The notes under the pieces: model-generated
What the model was told of the DNA's origin: nothing
Databases searched by the model: none
Seen by the model: only the letters and a program-made list of their open reading frames with translations
NCBI RefSeq assembly: GCF_004345565.1
Contig: NZ_SLWA01000003.1
Location: forward strand, 372,001 to 436,000
Direction: 5' to 3'
Length of the DNA stretch: 64,000 bases
Source: Flavobacterium circumlabens
GTDB lineage: Bacteria > Bacteroidota > Bacteroidia > Flavobacteriales > Flavobacteriaceae
Translations under genes and position numbers: made by a program
Part shown: positions 8,751 through 17,283 of the stretch, piece after piece
Position numbering within the stretch: position 1 is the stretch's first letter
Layout of the letters: every line of letters begins with the position of its first letter

Positions 8751-9422
8751 TTACTCAGAAAAAGAATATTCATAATCTACTTCCAATTCATTTTTTACAA
8801 AGGCGACTCCGGGAGTATTCCAGGTAATTCTTGCCGCTTCTTCTTTTTGGTAAAGTGATGTAACATTTCCCGAAAGGGTTACTGTACTTCCTGAGACCGA
8901 TACTTTAATGTCCTTGGCATTAATGGCCCAGTGGCGTGCTAATGCATTCTCCACATGTTTTTTCTCGATGGCAGCGTTGGATTCTGACTGAATATTAATA
9001 TTATTGATTACGCCTTTAACTCCCAGAAGCTGGTTAGCGGCTTTTCTGGCCATTTCTTTCTGGTAATTCCAACCCAACTGGCCTTCCAGTGTAACCCATC
9101 CGTCTTCAACTTTAAGGGTAATGTTATTATTTGGAAGCAAGATGTTGTCTGAAAAGGATCTTAAGAGATCTGCTGCAATATCAACATCATTTTTAATGAA
9201 GTGGCGTGCGTCCTGTATGTCAATTTTTTCAACGACCGCCTTGACACCTTCAACTTTTTTGGCTGCATTTTCGGCTTCAGTCTTTTTATAATAATTGTCT
9301 ACAGTTCCGGTAAGAATTACTACCCCGTCCTTAACGATAACTCCGATTTCTGCTGCATGTAAAAGAGGCTCCCATTTAATTGCATCCTGCACGTCTTTTT
9401 GTAATTCTTCATTGGTTTTCAT
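8751..9422 (-). CDS. Triple-BON-domain protein
   Basis: The start is taken at MKTNEELQKDVQDAIKWEP (9422); an upstream in-frame start would overlap the aldehyde dehydrogenase gene. The roughly 223-residue product consists of three BON repeats, each with a glycine-centred turn: VIVKDGVVILTGTV, LKVEDGWVTLEGQLGW and VSVSGSTVTLSGNVTS. No signal peptide is visible, so it may be cytoplasmic, unlike OsmY. BON domains bind phospholipid and are common in osmotic and hypoxia stress proteins. It is the third gene of operon C. Confidence 0.9.
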   Translation of the reverse strand: MKTNEELQKDVQDAIKWEPLLHAAEIGVIVKDGVVILTGTVDNYYKKTEAENAAKKVEGVKAVVEKIDIQDARHFIKNDVDIAADLLRSFSDNILLPNNNITLKVEDGWVTLEGQLGWNYQKEMARKAANQLLGVKGVINNINIQSESNAAIEKKHVENALARHWAINAKDIKVSVSGSTVTLSGNVTSLYQKEEAARITWNTPGVAFVKNELEVDYEYSFSE

Positions 9423-9471
9423 AATAGGTATGTTTAAAATTTTAAATATATTTTTTGAAAGATTGTCTGAT

Positions 9472-10854
9472 TTAAAAAGGATCAGAAAGTTCACTCACAC
9501 GTATGAGTTTTTTATTGACGAATTCATGGATTCCAAGCTCTGACAGTTCCCTTCCATAGCCTGATCTTTTGGTACCTCCGAAAGGCAGATCCGCCTGTGT
9601 CCATGTGGGATGATTAATAAATACCATACCGGTGTCAATCTGGTCTGCTACGTTTTTGCCGCGTTCAATATCACTGGTGAATACAGAACCTCCAAGTCCA
9701 AAAGGACTGTCATTGGCAAGATCAATAGCGGCCTGTTCATCTTTTACCCTGTAAAAGGAGGCGACCGGACCAAAAAGTTCTTCATGATAAGCGGCCATTC
9801 CCGGTTTTAAATTGGTCAGTATGGTGGGTTCCATAAAGGCTCCTGGACGTTTCAGACGGCTGCCTCCCAGTATGATTTTTGCTCCTGCAGCTACGGATCT
9901 CGTCACCTGATCAGCCAACAACACGGCAGCCTCTTCATTGCACAAAGGGCCTAATTCTGTTGTTTTGTCCATAGGATCTCCCACTTTGAGGCTGGCCATC
10001 TTTTGGGTAAACTTTACAAGAAACTCGTCGGCCACAGCCTCTACGACTATAAACCTTTTCGAGGCAACACAGCATTGTCCATTATTGTTGATTCGTCCTA
10101 CCATGGCCCACTCAACTGCTTTTTCAATATTGGCGTCTTCTAGGACGATAAAAGCATCGTTTCCTCCAAGTTCTAAAACTGATTTTTTAAGGTTTCGTCC
10201 CGCTTCCCCGGCCAGACTTGCACCGGCGGCTTCGCTTCCTGTTAAGGAAACCCCTTTTATTCTCTGGTCTCCAACCAGAGCAGATGCCCTTTTTCCAGAT
10301 ATAAGAAGATTAGTGTAAAGACCCTTAGGGGCTCCGGCCTCAGTAAATAGTTCTTCTATTGCAATGGCGCATTGGGGAACAATCGATGCGTGTTTAATCA
10401 GGATCGTATTACCTGCAATGATATTAGGACCGGCAAAACGGGCTACCTGATAAAAAGGAAAGTTCCATGGTTCTACCGCAAATACGACACCCAGAGGCAT
10501 ATATCGTATAAAGGCCTTTCCATATTCAGGCGCCAGGTGTTTGTCAGAAAGGAATTTTTCTCCATTCTCGGCGTAGTAATCTATAATATTGGCACTAAGG
10601 TCTATTTCGGCTTCAGCCTGAGAGATTAATTTTCCCATTTCCAGTGTAATGAGCCTGGCAAGCATATCTTTTTTTTCACGCATAAGCGAAGCGACCTTAT
10701 GCATTAAATATTTTCGCTGGGTAAAAGATGTTTTTCTCCAATGACCAAAAGTATCTGCGGCAGCTGCGACCGCTTCTTCAAGAGCGTTGTCAGTCATTTG
10801 CTCAAAGGTTTTGATAAGGGTATTGGTGTTGGGATCTGTTGTTTGTATTGACAT
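9472..10854 (-). CDS. NAD(P)-dependent aldehyde dehydrogenase (succinate-semialdehyde type, Sad/YneI-like)
   Basis: A 460-residue aldehyde dehydrogenase with EPWNFPF (N131), cofactor loop SLTGSEAAG, general base E228 in LELGGND and catalytic Cys in NNGQCC (C262 by family position). The length and the MGKLISQAEAEI and VFINHPTWTQADLPFGG segments fit the short Sad/YneI-type semialdehyde dehydrogenases. It would oxidise an aliphatic aldehyde or semialdehyde to the acid. It is the middle gene of operon C, 15 bases after the lipoprotein gene. Aldehyde detoxification under stress is a reasonable reading, but the substrate is not proven. Confidence 0.9.
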   Translation of the reverse strand: MSIQTTDPNTNTLIKTFEQMTDNALEEAVAAAADTFGHWRKTSFTQRKYLMHKVASLMREKKDMLARLITLEMGKLISQAEAEIDLSANIIDYYAENGEKFLSDKHLAPEYGKAFIRYMPLGVVFAVEPWNFPFYQVARFAGPNIIAGNTILIKHASIVPQCAIAIEELFTEAGAPKGLYTNLLISGKRASALVGDQRIKGVSLTGSEAAGASLAGEAGRNLKKSVLELGGNDAFIVLEDANIEKAVEWAMVGRINNNGQCCVASKRFIVVEAVADEFLVKFTQKMASLKVGDPMDKTTELGPLCNEEAAVLLADQVTRSVAAGAKIILGGSRLKRPGAFMEPTILTNLKPGMAAYHEELFGPVASFYRVKDEQAAIDLANDSPFGLGGSVFTSDIERGKNVADQIDTGMVFINHPTWTQADLPFGGTKRSGYGRELSELGIHEFVNKKLIRVSELSDPF

Positions 10855-10869
10855 GATATTTGTTTTAGA

Positions 10870-11385
10870 TTATTTTACGTTATTAATAAAAAGGTCCTTG
10901 ACTGCTTTGCTCAGTTCGTCCATATCGTAGTTGAATTCTCTTTGGAAAGATTCATTTTTGGAGGCGATGGAATCATCAAATTTCAGCAGGCCATTTTCGA
11001 ATTCCATATTACGATCACGCAGTTTTGATCTCATGATTTTAAGTTTCTCACGATTGCGGATCAGTTCCTTTTTTAACCAGATAGTCTCTTTTTGATCCGA
11101 CGTATTAATTTTTTTTTGAAACTGTTTTAGCTCGGCATTCAAAACCGAAACCATTTTTTCGGATTTTTCATTAAAAGCCTTCCATTCTGTTATTGTTTTC
11201 TCTTTGGCTGCATTGGTGGAATCTTTTGCTGCATGCTGAAGATCTCTGTTTACTTTCTTAAGATTATGTTCCGCATCAGTAAGCTCTTTTTTTGTGCCCG
11301 TATTGCAGCTCAACAGTAGTATTGAGAAACTCATAGAGAGGATTGTTATAGCTGTTTTCACTTTTGTTGGAATTAAATTTTGCAC
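10870..11385 (-). CDS. Small coiled-coil lipoprotein
   Basis: A 171-residue protein with a lipoprotein signal (FSILLLSCNTG, lipidated C27) and an almost fully helical, charged remainder rich in Lys/Glu heptads, for example AELKQFQKKIN and KKELIRNREKLKIMRSKLRD. No enzyme motif is present. It is the first gene of operon C and starts about 25 bases after the -7 box at 11410-11417. A periplasmic structural or membrane-spacer role is possible, but I do not recognise a named family. Confidence 0.8.
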   Translation of the reverse strand: MQNLIPTKVKTAITILSMSFSILLLSCNTGTKKELTDAEHNLKKVNRDLQHAAKDSTNAAKEKTITEWKAFNEKSEKMVSVLNAELKQFQKKINTSDQKETIWLKKELIRNREKLKIMRSKLRDRNMEFENGLLKFDDSIASKNESFQREFNYDMDELSKAVKDLFINNVK

Positions 11386-11409
11386 TATTTATTATGAAGA
11401 TTTCTAATG

Positions 11410-11465
11410 CAAAGATGTATTTAGGCAGTGAGCTAACAAATGACGTGGGGCACATTGGTAAGTGA
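11410..11465 (-). promoter_or_regulatory. Promoter C of the shared signature (lipoprotein-ALDH-BON operon)
   Basis: On the minus strand: TCAC at 11465-11462, 17 bases, GTCATTT at 11444-11438, 20 bases, CATCTTTG at 11417-11410. The -7 box is identical to that of promoter B. Confidence 0.75.
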
Positions 11466-11560
11466 TATGGAACACTTTTTTTACATTCTTACTGACAAAA
11501 TGCTTTTTACAGCACTGGTAAAAGCGCGAAAAATAATCCAACTATTAAAAAATGGCAGTA

Positions 11561-12006
11561 ATGAAACAATTTCAAGCTAATGGGACTTGAAGCACGATGA
11601 AGACAGGAGTTTAGTTTCACCACTATTATCCAGTAGTATAGAGCTTTCTACTAAAAAAGTGCTCACCAAATGAGATTGTTGGTTTTTAACTTCCAGAGCA
11701 TTTATATGTAGCTTTGATCAGTGACTGCCCCCGGAGCTGTATTTTTAGCTATTTCCAGAAACTCTAAATTAGAGCATATCAGCTTTCAAAGTAATGCTGT
11801 AGGGGATAGTATAAGAAGTGGAAAGCAGGTTTCTGTTTAAGAAATTCATACTTAAACCAATCCTTAAAATTGCAGAACCTAAACATGTTGAAAGGGCCAT
11901 AAAAGTAATTGACATGAGTAAGGAAAATTGCAGAGCAGCCAAAGCTGTCAGCACACTAATTTCCCTTGAACCCAATATTATTGTAGAGGCCAGGGAAGCT
12001 CTCTAA
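11561..12006 (+). pseudogene. Decayed OsmC-family peroxiredoxin gene
   Basis: Successive frames give ordered pieces of one OsmC-like protein: MKQFQANGT (11561), WDLKHDEDRSLVSP and IELST (11581 on), then SPNEIVGF, an in-frame stop and LPEHLYVALISDC (about 11663-11728), then FLAISRNSKLEHISFQSNAVG (about 11740-11800), then FKKFILKPILKIAEP, HVERAIKVIDMSKENC and LISLEPNIIVE (11818-12006). The two expected redox cysteines survive (ISDC, KENC). At least two frameshifts and one stop break it. It lies on the strand opposite to the stress operons, so it is a lost member of the same functional group. The identification rests on pattern recall, not alignment. Confidence 0.65.
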
Positions 12007-12064
12007 TGTCAATGGAAATGTAAACGCCTCAATTTAGAGGCGCATAAGTTTTATTTCAGCTAAG

Positions 12065-13222
12065 TTAGAATATGAAAAATGGAGTGGTATTGGTCTCTAC
12101 GCAAGCCACAGCATACAAGTATAGTGAAGCAGACCAAGTCTGCCAGTCCTGCCCCATGGGCTCACCATCCTGAGCCTTATACCATTCATTAAAGCCATAT
12201 TCAAGATCCTTGTTTCTTGATTTTTTAATCAGGTCAGTAAGCAGAAATAATTTTTCTTTTGCCAGTTCAGTTTTGCCTGCCCGAACAAGGGCTGCTATGT
12301 GCAGGGCAGTGATAAAAGGCCATATCCCTCCATTGTGATAATCACCCGGCAGATTATACTGCTCATATCTTGGTATCCAGTCCTTATCTTCAGGTAAAAT
12401 AAAGGGAAAAAAATTGGGTGCCAGCTTTAAGGCAAGATCATTATTATGTATCATAATATCGCAGTAATTTTCTATCCATTTAACAATTTCTTCCGCTCTT
12501 TTTTCTGAGGCAAGTCCTGAGAGCACAGCCAGACTGTTGCCCAGCAGATCAAATCGTTCACTATTGTATATTTTGTACGACCATAAGGCATAGTAGGGTT
12601 TATGTTTTAGCTGCATTCCCTCATGGAGATGGGAAGGATTGGTCGGGGTAGTAATGGTAAAATGCTCCATTGCATTTTGTAATCCTGCCGCTCTTTCCGT
12701 GAAGCCCATTATTTTAAGATAGCTGTATGTTACTGTATTAACATAAAGACCGTATCCCAGTACCCACTGCTCATCGCGCCAGTCACTGGTAGGCTGTTGA
12801 GCAACAAGAAAATCGTCGGAAGGGCTTTGGTACTCCATCCAGGTTAAAGCTTTTTGGACCGCATCGTCCAGAAAATCTTTTTTACCGGTTAGTTCTCTAA
12901 AAATCCCCACCGCCAATAGAAACAAAGGTGTTGTGTCACTTGCCCCGCGGTTATCAGGATCATGGACTAAAGAAGGTATGTTCCCCCTGAGGGACTGATT
13001 TTTAGACAGGGTATTAAGCGTTTTCTCCATTGCAGTTACTAATTGTTCATTTTCTGATACTGCAACCCCTAGGATAGAGATCATCAAATCACGTGTGTAA
13101 GGCTCGGGATAACCCCACGCGGCGGTTCTTGGAAGCCCGTCAAAGGGGCCTTCCACGTTGTACAGCAGCACATCCAAGGCGGCACTTTTAGCTTGTTCTA
13201 TTTCTTTCCAGTCTCTATCCAT
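12065..13222 (-). CDS. GH100/GH63-like (alpha/alpha)6-barrel glycosidase
   Basis: A 385-residue cytoplasmic protein without signal peptide. The motifs YPEPYTRDLMIS near the N-terminus, DYHNGGIWPFITALHIAA and the C-terminal GQDWQTWSASLYLYA resemble neutral invertases (GH100) and amylo-alpha-1,6-glucosidase-type barrels, with Asp in YTRD as a likely catalytic acid. It is the last gene of the PIG-L/GT4 operon, 12 bases after the glycosyltransferase gene. A role in breaking down or trimming the sugar made by its neighbour is inferred; sucrose, trehalose-like or alpha-glucan substrates are all possible. Confidence 0.75.
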   Translation of the reverse strand: MDRDWKEIEQAKSAALDVLLYNVEGPFDGLPRTAAWGYPEPYTRDLMISILGVAVSENEQLVTAMEKTLNTLSKNQSLRGNIPSLVHDPDNRGASDTTPLFLLAVGIFRELTGKKDFLDDAVQKALTWMEYQSPSDDFLVAQQPTSDWRDEQWVLGYGLYVNTVTYSYLKIMGFTERAAGLQNAMEHFTITTPTNPSHLHEGMQLKHKPYYALWSYKIYNSERFDLLGNSLAVLSGLASEKRAEEIVKWIENYCDIMIHNNDLALKLAPNFFPFILPEDKDWIPRYEQYNLPGDYHNGGIWPFITALHIAALVRAGKTELAKEKLFLLTDLIKKSRNKDLEYGFNEWYKAQDGEPMGQDWQTWSASLYLYAVACVETNTTPFFIF

Positions 13223-13234
13223 GATACATGCGAT

Positions 13235-14377
13235 TTAGTATATTTGAAGTCTTTCATTAATAATTTTTACAAATTTGGCAGCCACAATCCTGTAGTCGAA
13301 ATTTTCAGCTACCCGTTTTCTGGCCGCACTTCCCAATTGCTCCTGCAACTCTGTGGAATTCATCAGTTTTATAAGGGCATCTTTAATATCTGTTACATCA
13401 GCGCGATAATCCACCGTGCGCGGCTCTTCAAATACAATACGCCTGTTTTCCTCATAACCTGATTCAGAACCAAGGGTTACTTCATTGACCACTATCTTTT
13501 GACCTACGCCAGCCAGTAAGGCGGTCTCATTGTCTACAAGTGTATCGAGCATTCCCATTGCCTTGATCCCAATAACGGGTTTACCGCAGGAACCTGCCTC
13601 CACCTGGGGCATTCCAAATCCTTCAAGACGGGAAGGGGCTGCATAGATATCGCATGCATTTAGCATGTAGGGAATAAAATCCCTTGAGATAATGCTGGTT
13701 TGGAATATTACATTGTTGCTGATACCGAGCTGTTCGGCCAGTTTTTGATCCAAATTGCTTTGAAGGGCAGTCCGCGGCTGTGGCCAGACTTTGCAGACAT
13801 ATTTCCACGGAGGCAGATCTTTTCCTGCTATGGCAAGGGCCTCCATGACCTCCCGCGCCCCTTTAGAGGCCGCATCTCCGCCAATGGTAAGCAACAGCTG
13901 TTCTTCAGGCTGTATTGCCAATGCTTTGCGGGCAGCCAGTACTTTTGGATCATCTTTAGGATAGGGCCTGAAGGTATCGGTATCACAGCCAACAGGAAGT
14001 ACTTCAATACTATTACCACTAATGCCGTCCCTTACATACATTTCTTTTACCCAATGGGAAGTGACCAGTATCAGGGGCAGCTCGTTGAGTACATTTTGAT
14101 AATTGGCAATATAGCCGTCGGCAACCAGCCAGGGTACAGCAGTCATGCCATGTTTTTGAGGATGCAGCACCAGCTGGGGGGTATGTCCCCAGTAACCGGT
14201 GCCTACTACAACATCAGGTTTAAACCAGTTATAGTACCATTGCTTTTCAAGTGCCGATTCAAGATGCACGGCATGCGCCTCTACACCATTGGCCAATAGC
14301 CCCCTGTAAAGAAGATCTCCCTGGGTCGCAAGACCACCGGGTGTAGGCGGATAATCATATAAGACAAGTACTTTCAT
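13235..14377 (-). CDS. Glycosyltransferase family 4 (GT-B)
   Basis: A 380-residue retaining GT-B enzyme. The N-terminal acceptor loop PPTPGGLATQGDLL is present, and the donor-binding half carries LLTIGGDAASKG and the EX7E motif in EGFGMPQVEAGSCGKPVIG. Family members transfer a hexose from a nucleotide sugar. It sits 4 bases after the PIG-L gene and 12 bases before the GH100-like gene, an operon that could make and turn over a sugar conjugate or compatible solute. Donor and acceptor are not readable. Confidence 0.88.
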   Translation of the reverse strand: MKVLVLYDYPPTPGGLATQGDLLYRGLLANGVEAHAVHLESALEKQWYYNWFKPDVVVGTGYWGHTPQLVLHPQKHGMTAVPWLVADGYIANYQNVLNELPLILVTSHWVKEMYVRDGISGNSIEVLPVGCDTDTFRPYPKDDPKVLAARKALAIQPEEQLLLTIGGDAASKGAREVMEALAIAGKDLPPWKYVCKVWPQPRTALQSNLDQKLAEQLGISNNVIFQTSIISRDFIPYMLNACDIYAAPSRLEGFGMPQVEAGSCGKPVIGIKAMGMLDTLVDNETALLAGVGQKIVVNEVTLGSESGYEENRRIVFEEPRTVDYRADVTDIKDALIKLMNSTELQEQLGSAARKRVAENFDYRIVAAKFVKIINERLQIY

Positions 14378-14381
14378 AGTT

Positions 14382-15011
14382 TTATTTTTTTTTCAGCCAC
14401 TCCCATGCGTCTTTTTTGGTTGTAAATTTCCAGTATGCTTCCAGCTGGGGTGTTGTTTTTGCTTCCCAGCTTTCAGGATCAAAGCCATATATTTGGGTAA
14501 TAATGGCATATTTCTTTTGCCACAGGGTAGTGGACAGTTCAAAATAAAAGTCTGCTGATTTTGAGGCTTTAGGATAATATTGCTTATTGTTGTCTTCGTA
14601 GGCAAATATCATAAGCTCCCTGCATGAAATTTTATTTTCATACCAAAGATCAATTACTGATATGCCGATTTCCTCGTGCCGCAGGTGGCGGGTATATTCC
14701 CCCAGTGGATTATGTGTGATAATAAGATCATAGTCAACTGCGGGAAGAAGCTGAAGAACCAGTCGGTTAATTTCGCGTTTGTCCAGTGGAGCCTGATCAG
14801 GGCCATCATCGAGATCGCCCATGATACCTCTGCATTTTAGTATGTCAAGGGCTTTATCAAATTTGGGAGCCCTGTCCGGGTCATGTTTTCGGCAGAGACA
14901 TACAATAAAACAGTCCCAGTCCGGATTATGTAACAGCATGCCTGCGGCCCATAGGGTCTCATCGTCAGGATGTGCTATAATTACTGCTACTTTCTTCTTT
15001 TTTGCCTGCAT
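14382..15011 (-). CDS. PIG-L family N-deacetylase (zinc)
   Basis: A 209-residue protein with the defining metal and catalytic motif IIAHPDDETLWAAG near residue 12 and the downstream ITHNPLGEYTRHLRHEEIG containing the third metal His. Relatives such as MshB, BshB and PIG-L remove acetyl from GlcNAc conjugates. No signal is seen, so it is cytoplasmic. It is the first gene of the operon behind promoter D, followed by GT4 and the GH100-like gene. A thiol-cofactor role is one option, but nothing here proves it. Confidence 0.88.
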   Translation of the reverse strand: MQAKKKKVAVIIAHPDDETLWAAGMLLHNPDWDCFIVCLCRKHDPDRAPKFDKALDILKCRGIMGDLDDGPDQAPLDKREINRLVLQLLPAVDYDLIITHNPLGEYTRHLRHEEIGISVIDLWYENKISCRELMIFAYEDNNKQYYPKASKSADFYFELSTTLWQKKYAIITQIYGFDPESWEAKTTPQLEAYWKFTTKKDAWEWLKKK

Positions 15012-15038
15012 TGATAGGAAATATTAGATATCATTCAG

Positions 15039-15093
15039 CAAGGTAAGAACTGGTGTTAAAAACAAAAATGACGAACATTACCTTCAAGGGTGA
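15039..15093 (-). promoter_or_regulatory. Promoter D of the shared signature (PIG-L-GT4-GH operon)
   Basis: On the minus strand: TCAC at 15093-15090, 17 bases, GTCATTT at 15072-15066, 19 bases, TTACCTTG at 15046-15039. The -7 box is weaker and one base closer than in A-C, but the upstream elements are spaced identically. Confidence 0.65.
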
Positions 15094-15106
15094 TGTTCGT
15101 CATTTT
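15065..15106 (-). terminator. Hairpin ending the crp gene and overlapping site D
   Basis: AAAATGACGAACATTACC (15065-15082), a 6-base loop, and GGTGATGTTCGTCATTTT form an 18-bp stem with a single non-Watson-Crick pair. On the minus strand a T-run follows, so it can terminate crp. It also covers all of site D, so it may instead or in addition be a protein-binding palindrome. Confidence 0.6.
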
Positions 15107-15122
15107 ACTCAGTAAGCACTTG

Positions 15123-15815
15123 TTATATTTTTGTCTGAAGTAACTGCTCCAATTGTTTGGGGTCTTTTATATAAATATTTCTTTTATCTGTTTCGATACA
15201 GCCCAGTTCTTTAAATTGCTTAAGGCTTCTGCCAAGACTTTCCTGTGATGTTCCAATAAGGTTGGCCAGATCATCACGTGTTAAGTCGATACCTTTTACA
15301 GTTTGGGAATTTCGATTGAATCTATACTCTAAAAGAAGTAAAAATAAAGCCAGGCGCGCATTTTGATTCTTTTGTGCCAATACAGCAATGATATTGGCCA
15401 GGACACCAAATTCGTGACCGATGTTTTTAATAAGTGTTTGCTGCAAAGCAGGAATTTCTTTGAGTAGTTTCAAAAAATCATCCTTTGCAATAAAATTTAC
15501 TTTTAAATCTTCGAGAGCTTCACAAGAGTCCTGATATCTTTCCTGTCCAAGCAGGGCATGATAACCCAGTACATCCTCTTGTGTATAGATATAAAATATT
15601 TGTTCATCACCGCTAAAACTGCGTTTAAATTTTTTGGCCTTGCCCTGTTTGATTTGAAAAATGCCAGTAGGGATGCCGCCCTCAAAGAAAAGCATAGTGC
15701 CTTTTTTTATGGTAAGGGGTTCCATAACATTTTGAACTGCCTGATTTTCTGATTCGCTCAGGTTTTCAAAAAGCAGGTTACTTTGGAAATCAAATTGGGT
15801 AAGAAGGTCTTTCAT
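15123..15815 (-). CDS. Crp/Fnr-family transcription regulator
   Basis: A 230-residue protein with a cNMP-fold sensor (about 20-140, LTIKKGTMLFFEGGIPTGIFQI), a long dimer helix and a Crp winged helix (LTRDDLANLIGTSQESLGRSLKQF). No N-terminal cysteine cluster for an FeS centre is present, so it is not a classical oxygen-sensing FNR; the residues of the cAMP pocket are also not clearly conserved. It is divergent from icd, and a 26-bp palindrome lies between them, suggesting auto-control and control of icd. Confidence 0.92.
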   Translation of the reverse strand: MKDLLTQFDFQSNLLFENLSESENQAVQNVMEPLTIKKGTMLFFEGGIPTGIFQIKQGKAKKFKRSFSGDEQIFYIYTQEDVLGYHALLGQERYQDSCEALEDLKVNFIAKDDFLKLLKEIPALQQTLIKNIGHEFGVLANIIAVLAQKNQNARLALFLLLLEYRFNRNSQTVKGIDLTRDDLANLIGTSQESLGRSLKQFKELGCIETDKRNIYIKDPKQLEQLLQTKI

Positions 15816-15842
15816 AAAGTAAATATATAATATTTATTATTT

Positions 15843-15868
15843 AAATATATAACATTTGTTATATATTT
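15843..15868. promoter_or_regulatory. 26-bp perfect palindrome, probable Crp/Fnr operator
   Basis: The left arm AAATATATAACA is followed by TT and then its exact reverse complement TGTTATATATTT. It sits between the divergent crp and icd genes and its right end overlaps the icd -7 box, so binding should affect both genes. Confidence 0.7.
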
Positions 15869-15869
15869 G
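15862..15869 (+). promoter_or_regulatory. icd -7 promoter element (TATATTTG)
   Basis: An exact match to the Bacteroidota TAnnTTTG -7 consensus, about 118 bases before the chosen icd start. It overlaps the right arm of the palindrome. Confidence 0.55.
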
Positions 15870-15986
15870 TAAAAGTTATTTGTGTTCTGATTTTATAAAA
15901 AAGAATAAAACAGGAAAGCTTAAATAACGAAAATAAACTTGAATCCAAGAAAGTCTGCGCAGTACTTTTTTAAAAAATTTACAAAA

Positions 15987-17210
15987 ATGATGAATGAAAA
16001 TAAAATAAGTATTCAGAACGGAAGACTGGTTGTCCCTTCTCATCCCATAATTCCTTTTATTGAAGGTGATGGGATAGGGCCGGACATTTGGAAAGCCTCC
16101 AGGTTAGTTTTTGATGCAGCGGTTAAAAAGGCATATGGAAGCAGCAGAAAGATACAATGGAAGGAAATATATGCCGGTGAAAAAGCTTTTGAAAAGACCG
16201 GAAACTGGCTTCCGGAACAGACAATTCAGGATATTGAAGAATATTTGGTTGCCATTAAAGGACCGCTAACTACACCAGTTGGAGGCGGTATGAGATCACT
16301 GAATGTTGCCCTAAGGCAAAAATTGGATTTATATGCCTGTGTAAGACCTGTAAAATGGTTTAAAGGAGTGCCTTCCCCGGTAAAAGCACCCGAAAAAGTA
16401 GATATGATCATATACAGGGAAAATACCGAAGACATCTATGCAGGTATTGAATGGATGGCAGGAACACCGGAACTGGAAAAAGTGAAGAACTTTCTTATTG
16501 GTGATATGGGGGTTAAAAACATTCGATTTCCAAACACGGTATCCATTGGCATAAAACCGGTCTCCAAAGAAGGAAGCCAACGGCTTATAAGAGCGGCTTT
16601 CAAACACGCTATTGATTTCAGGAAAGATTCCGTGACCATTGTCCATAAGGGGAATATTATGAAATTCACTGAAGGGCAGTTCAAAGAATGGGGTTTTCAG
16701 CTGGCAAGAGAGGAATTTGGCGCCAAAGAGTATGAGGGAGGTCCCTGGCTGATTATGGAAAAATACGGACATAAGGTCATTATAAAAGATGTAATAGCAG
16801 ATGCGTTTTTACAGCAGATTATTTTAAGGCCCGAACAATATCATGTCATTGCTACACTAAATCTTAACGGGGATTACATTTCCGATGCCCTGGCCGCGAT
16901 AGTGGGCGGAATTGGCATCGCACCTGGAGCCAACATCAATTATACCACGGGGGTTTCTATTTTTGAAGCGACACACGGTACGGCTCCTAAATATAAAGAT
17001 CTTGATAAGGTAAATCCTTCTTCTGAAATTCTTTCAGGGGTAATGATGCTGGAGTATATGGGATGGCAGGATGCTGCTGATCTTATAATAAAAGGCCTGA
17101 AAGGAGCTATCGGTAATAAAACTGTAACCTATGACTTTGAGCGTTTGATGGAAGGAGCCACAATGGTCAAATGTTCGGAATTTGGTCAGGCTGTGGTCGA
17201 TAATATGTAG
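15987..17210 (+). CDS. icd: NADP-dependent isocitrate dehydrogenase, E. coli type
   Basis: Oxidatively decarboxylates isocitrate to 2-oxoglutarate in the TCA cycle. The sequence follows the dimeric E. coli-type enzyme: [13 protein letters not shown], the substrate loop [13 protein letters not shown] with the serine that AceK phosphorylates in E. coli, [15 protein letters not shown], the lysine in [12 protein letters not shown] and the cofactor segment [11 protein letters not shown]. The start is placed at the ATG pair at 15987/15990; an in-frame ATG at 15939 would add 16 unalignable residues. No aceK is nearby. Its place beside a Crp gene with a shared palindrome suggests conditional expression. 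Confidence 0.93.
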   Translation: MMNENKISIQNGRLVVPSHPIIPFIEGDGIGPDIWKASRLVFDAAVKKAYGSSRKIQWKEIYAGEKAFEKTGNWLPEQTIQDIEEYLVAIKGPLTTPVGGGMRSLNVALRQKLDLYACVRPVKWFKGVPSPVKAPEKVDMIIYRENTEDIYAGIEWMAGTPELEKVKNFLIGDMGVKNIRFPNTVSIGIKPVSKEGSQRLIRAAFKHAIDFRKDSVTIVHKGNIMKFTEGQFKEWGFQLAREEFGAKEYEGGPWLIMEKYGHKVIIKDVIADAFLQQIILRPEQYHVIATLNLNGDYISDALAAIVGGIGIAPGANINYTTGVSIFEATHGTAPKYKDLDKVNPSSEILSGVMMLEYMGWQDAADLIIKGLKGAIGNKTVTYDFERLMEGATMVKCSEFGQAVVDNM

Positions 17211-17227
17211 TATTTCCTTAGTTACTT

Positions 17228-17261
17228 AATCCAGGCAATTCATTAAAGGATTGTTTGGATT
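17228..17261 (+). terminator. Hairpin after icd
   Basis: AATCCAGGCAAT and ATTGTTTGGATT pair over 12 positions (two G-U) around a 10-base loop, directly after icd. There is no strong T-run, so termination may be weak. Confidence 0.4.
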
Positions 17262-17283
17262 ATATTATAAAATTATCTGATCG

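Noticed and set aside
11769..11975. 68-codon minus-strand open frame
   Set aside because: Antisense to the osmC relic, whose plus-strand pieces align in order with a known family.
13700..14299. 199-codon plus-strand open frame
   Set aside because: Antisense to a well-supported GT4 glycosyltransferase.
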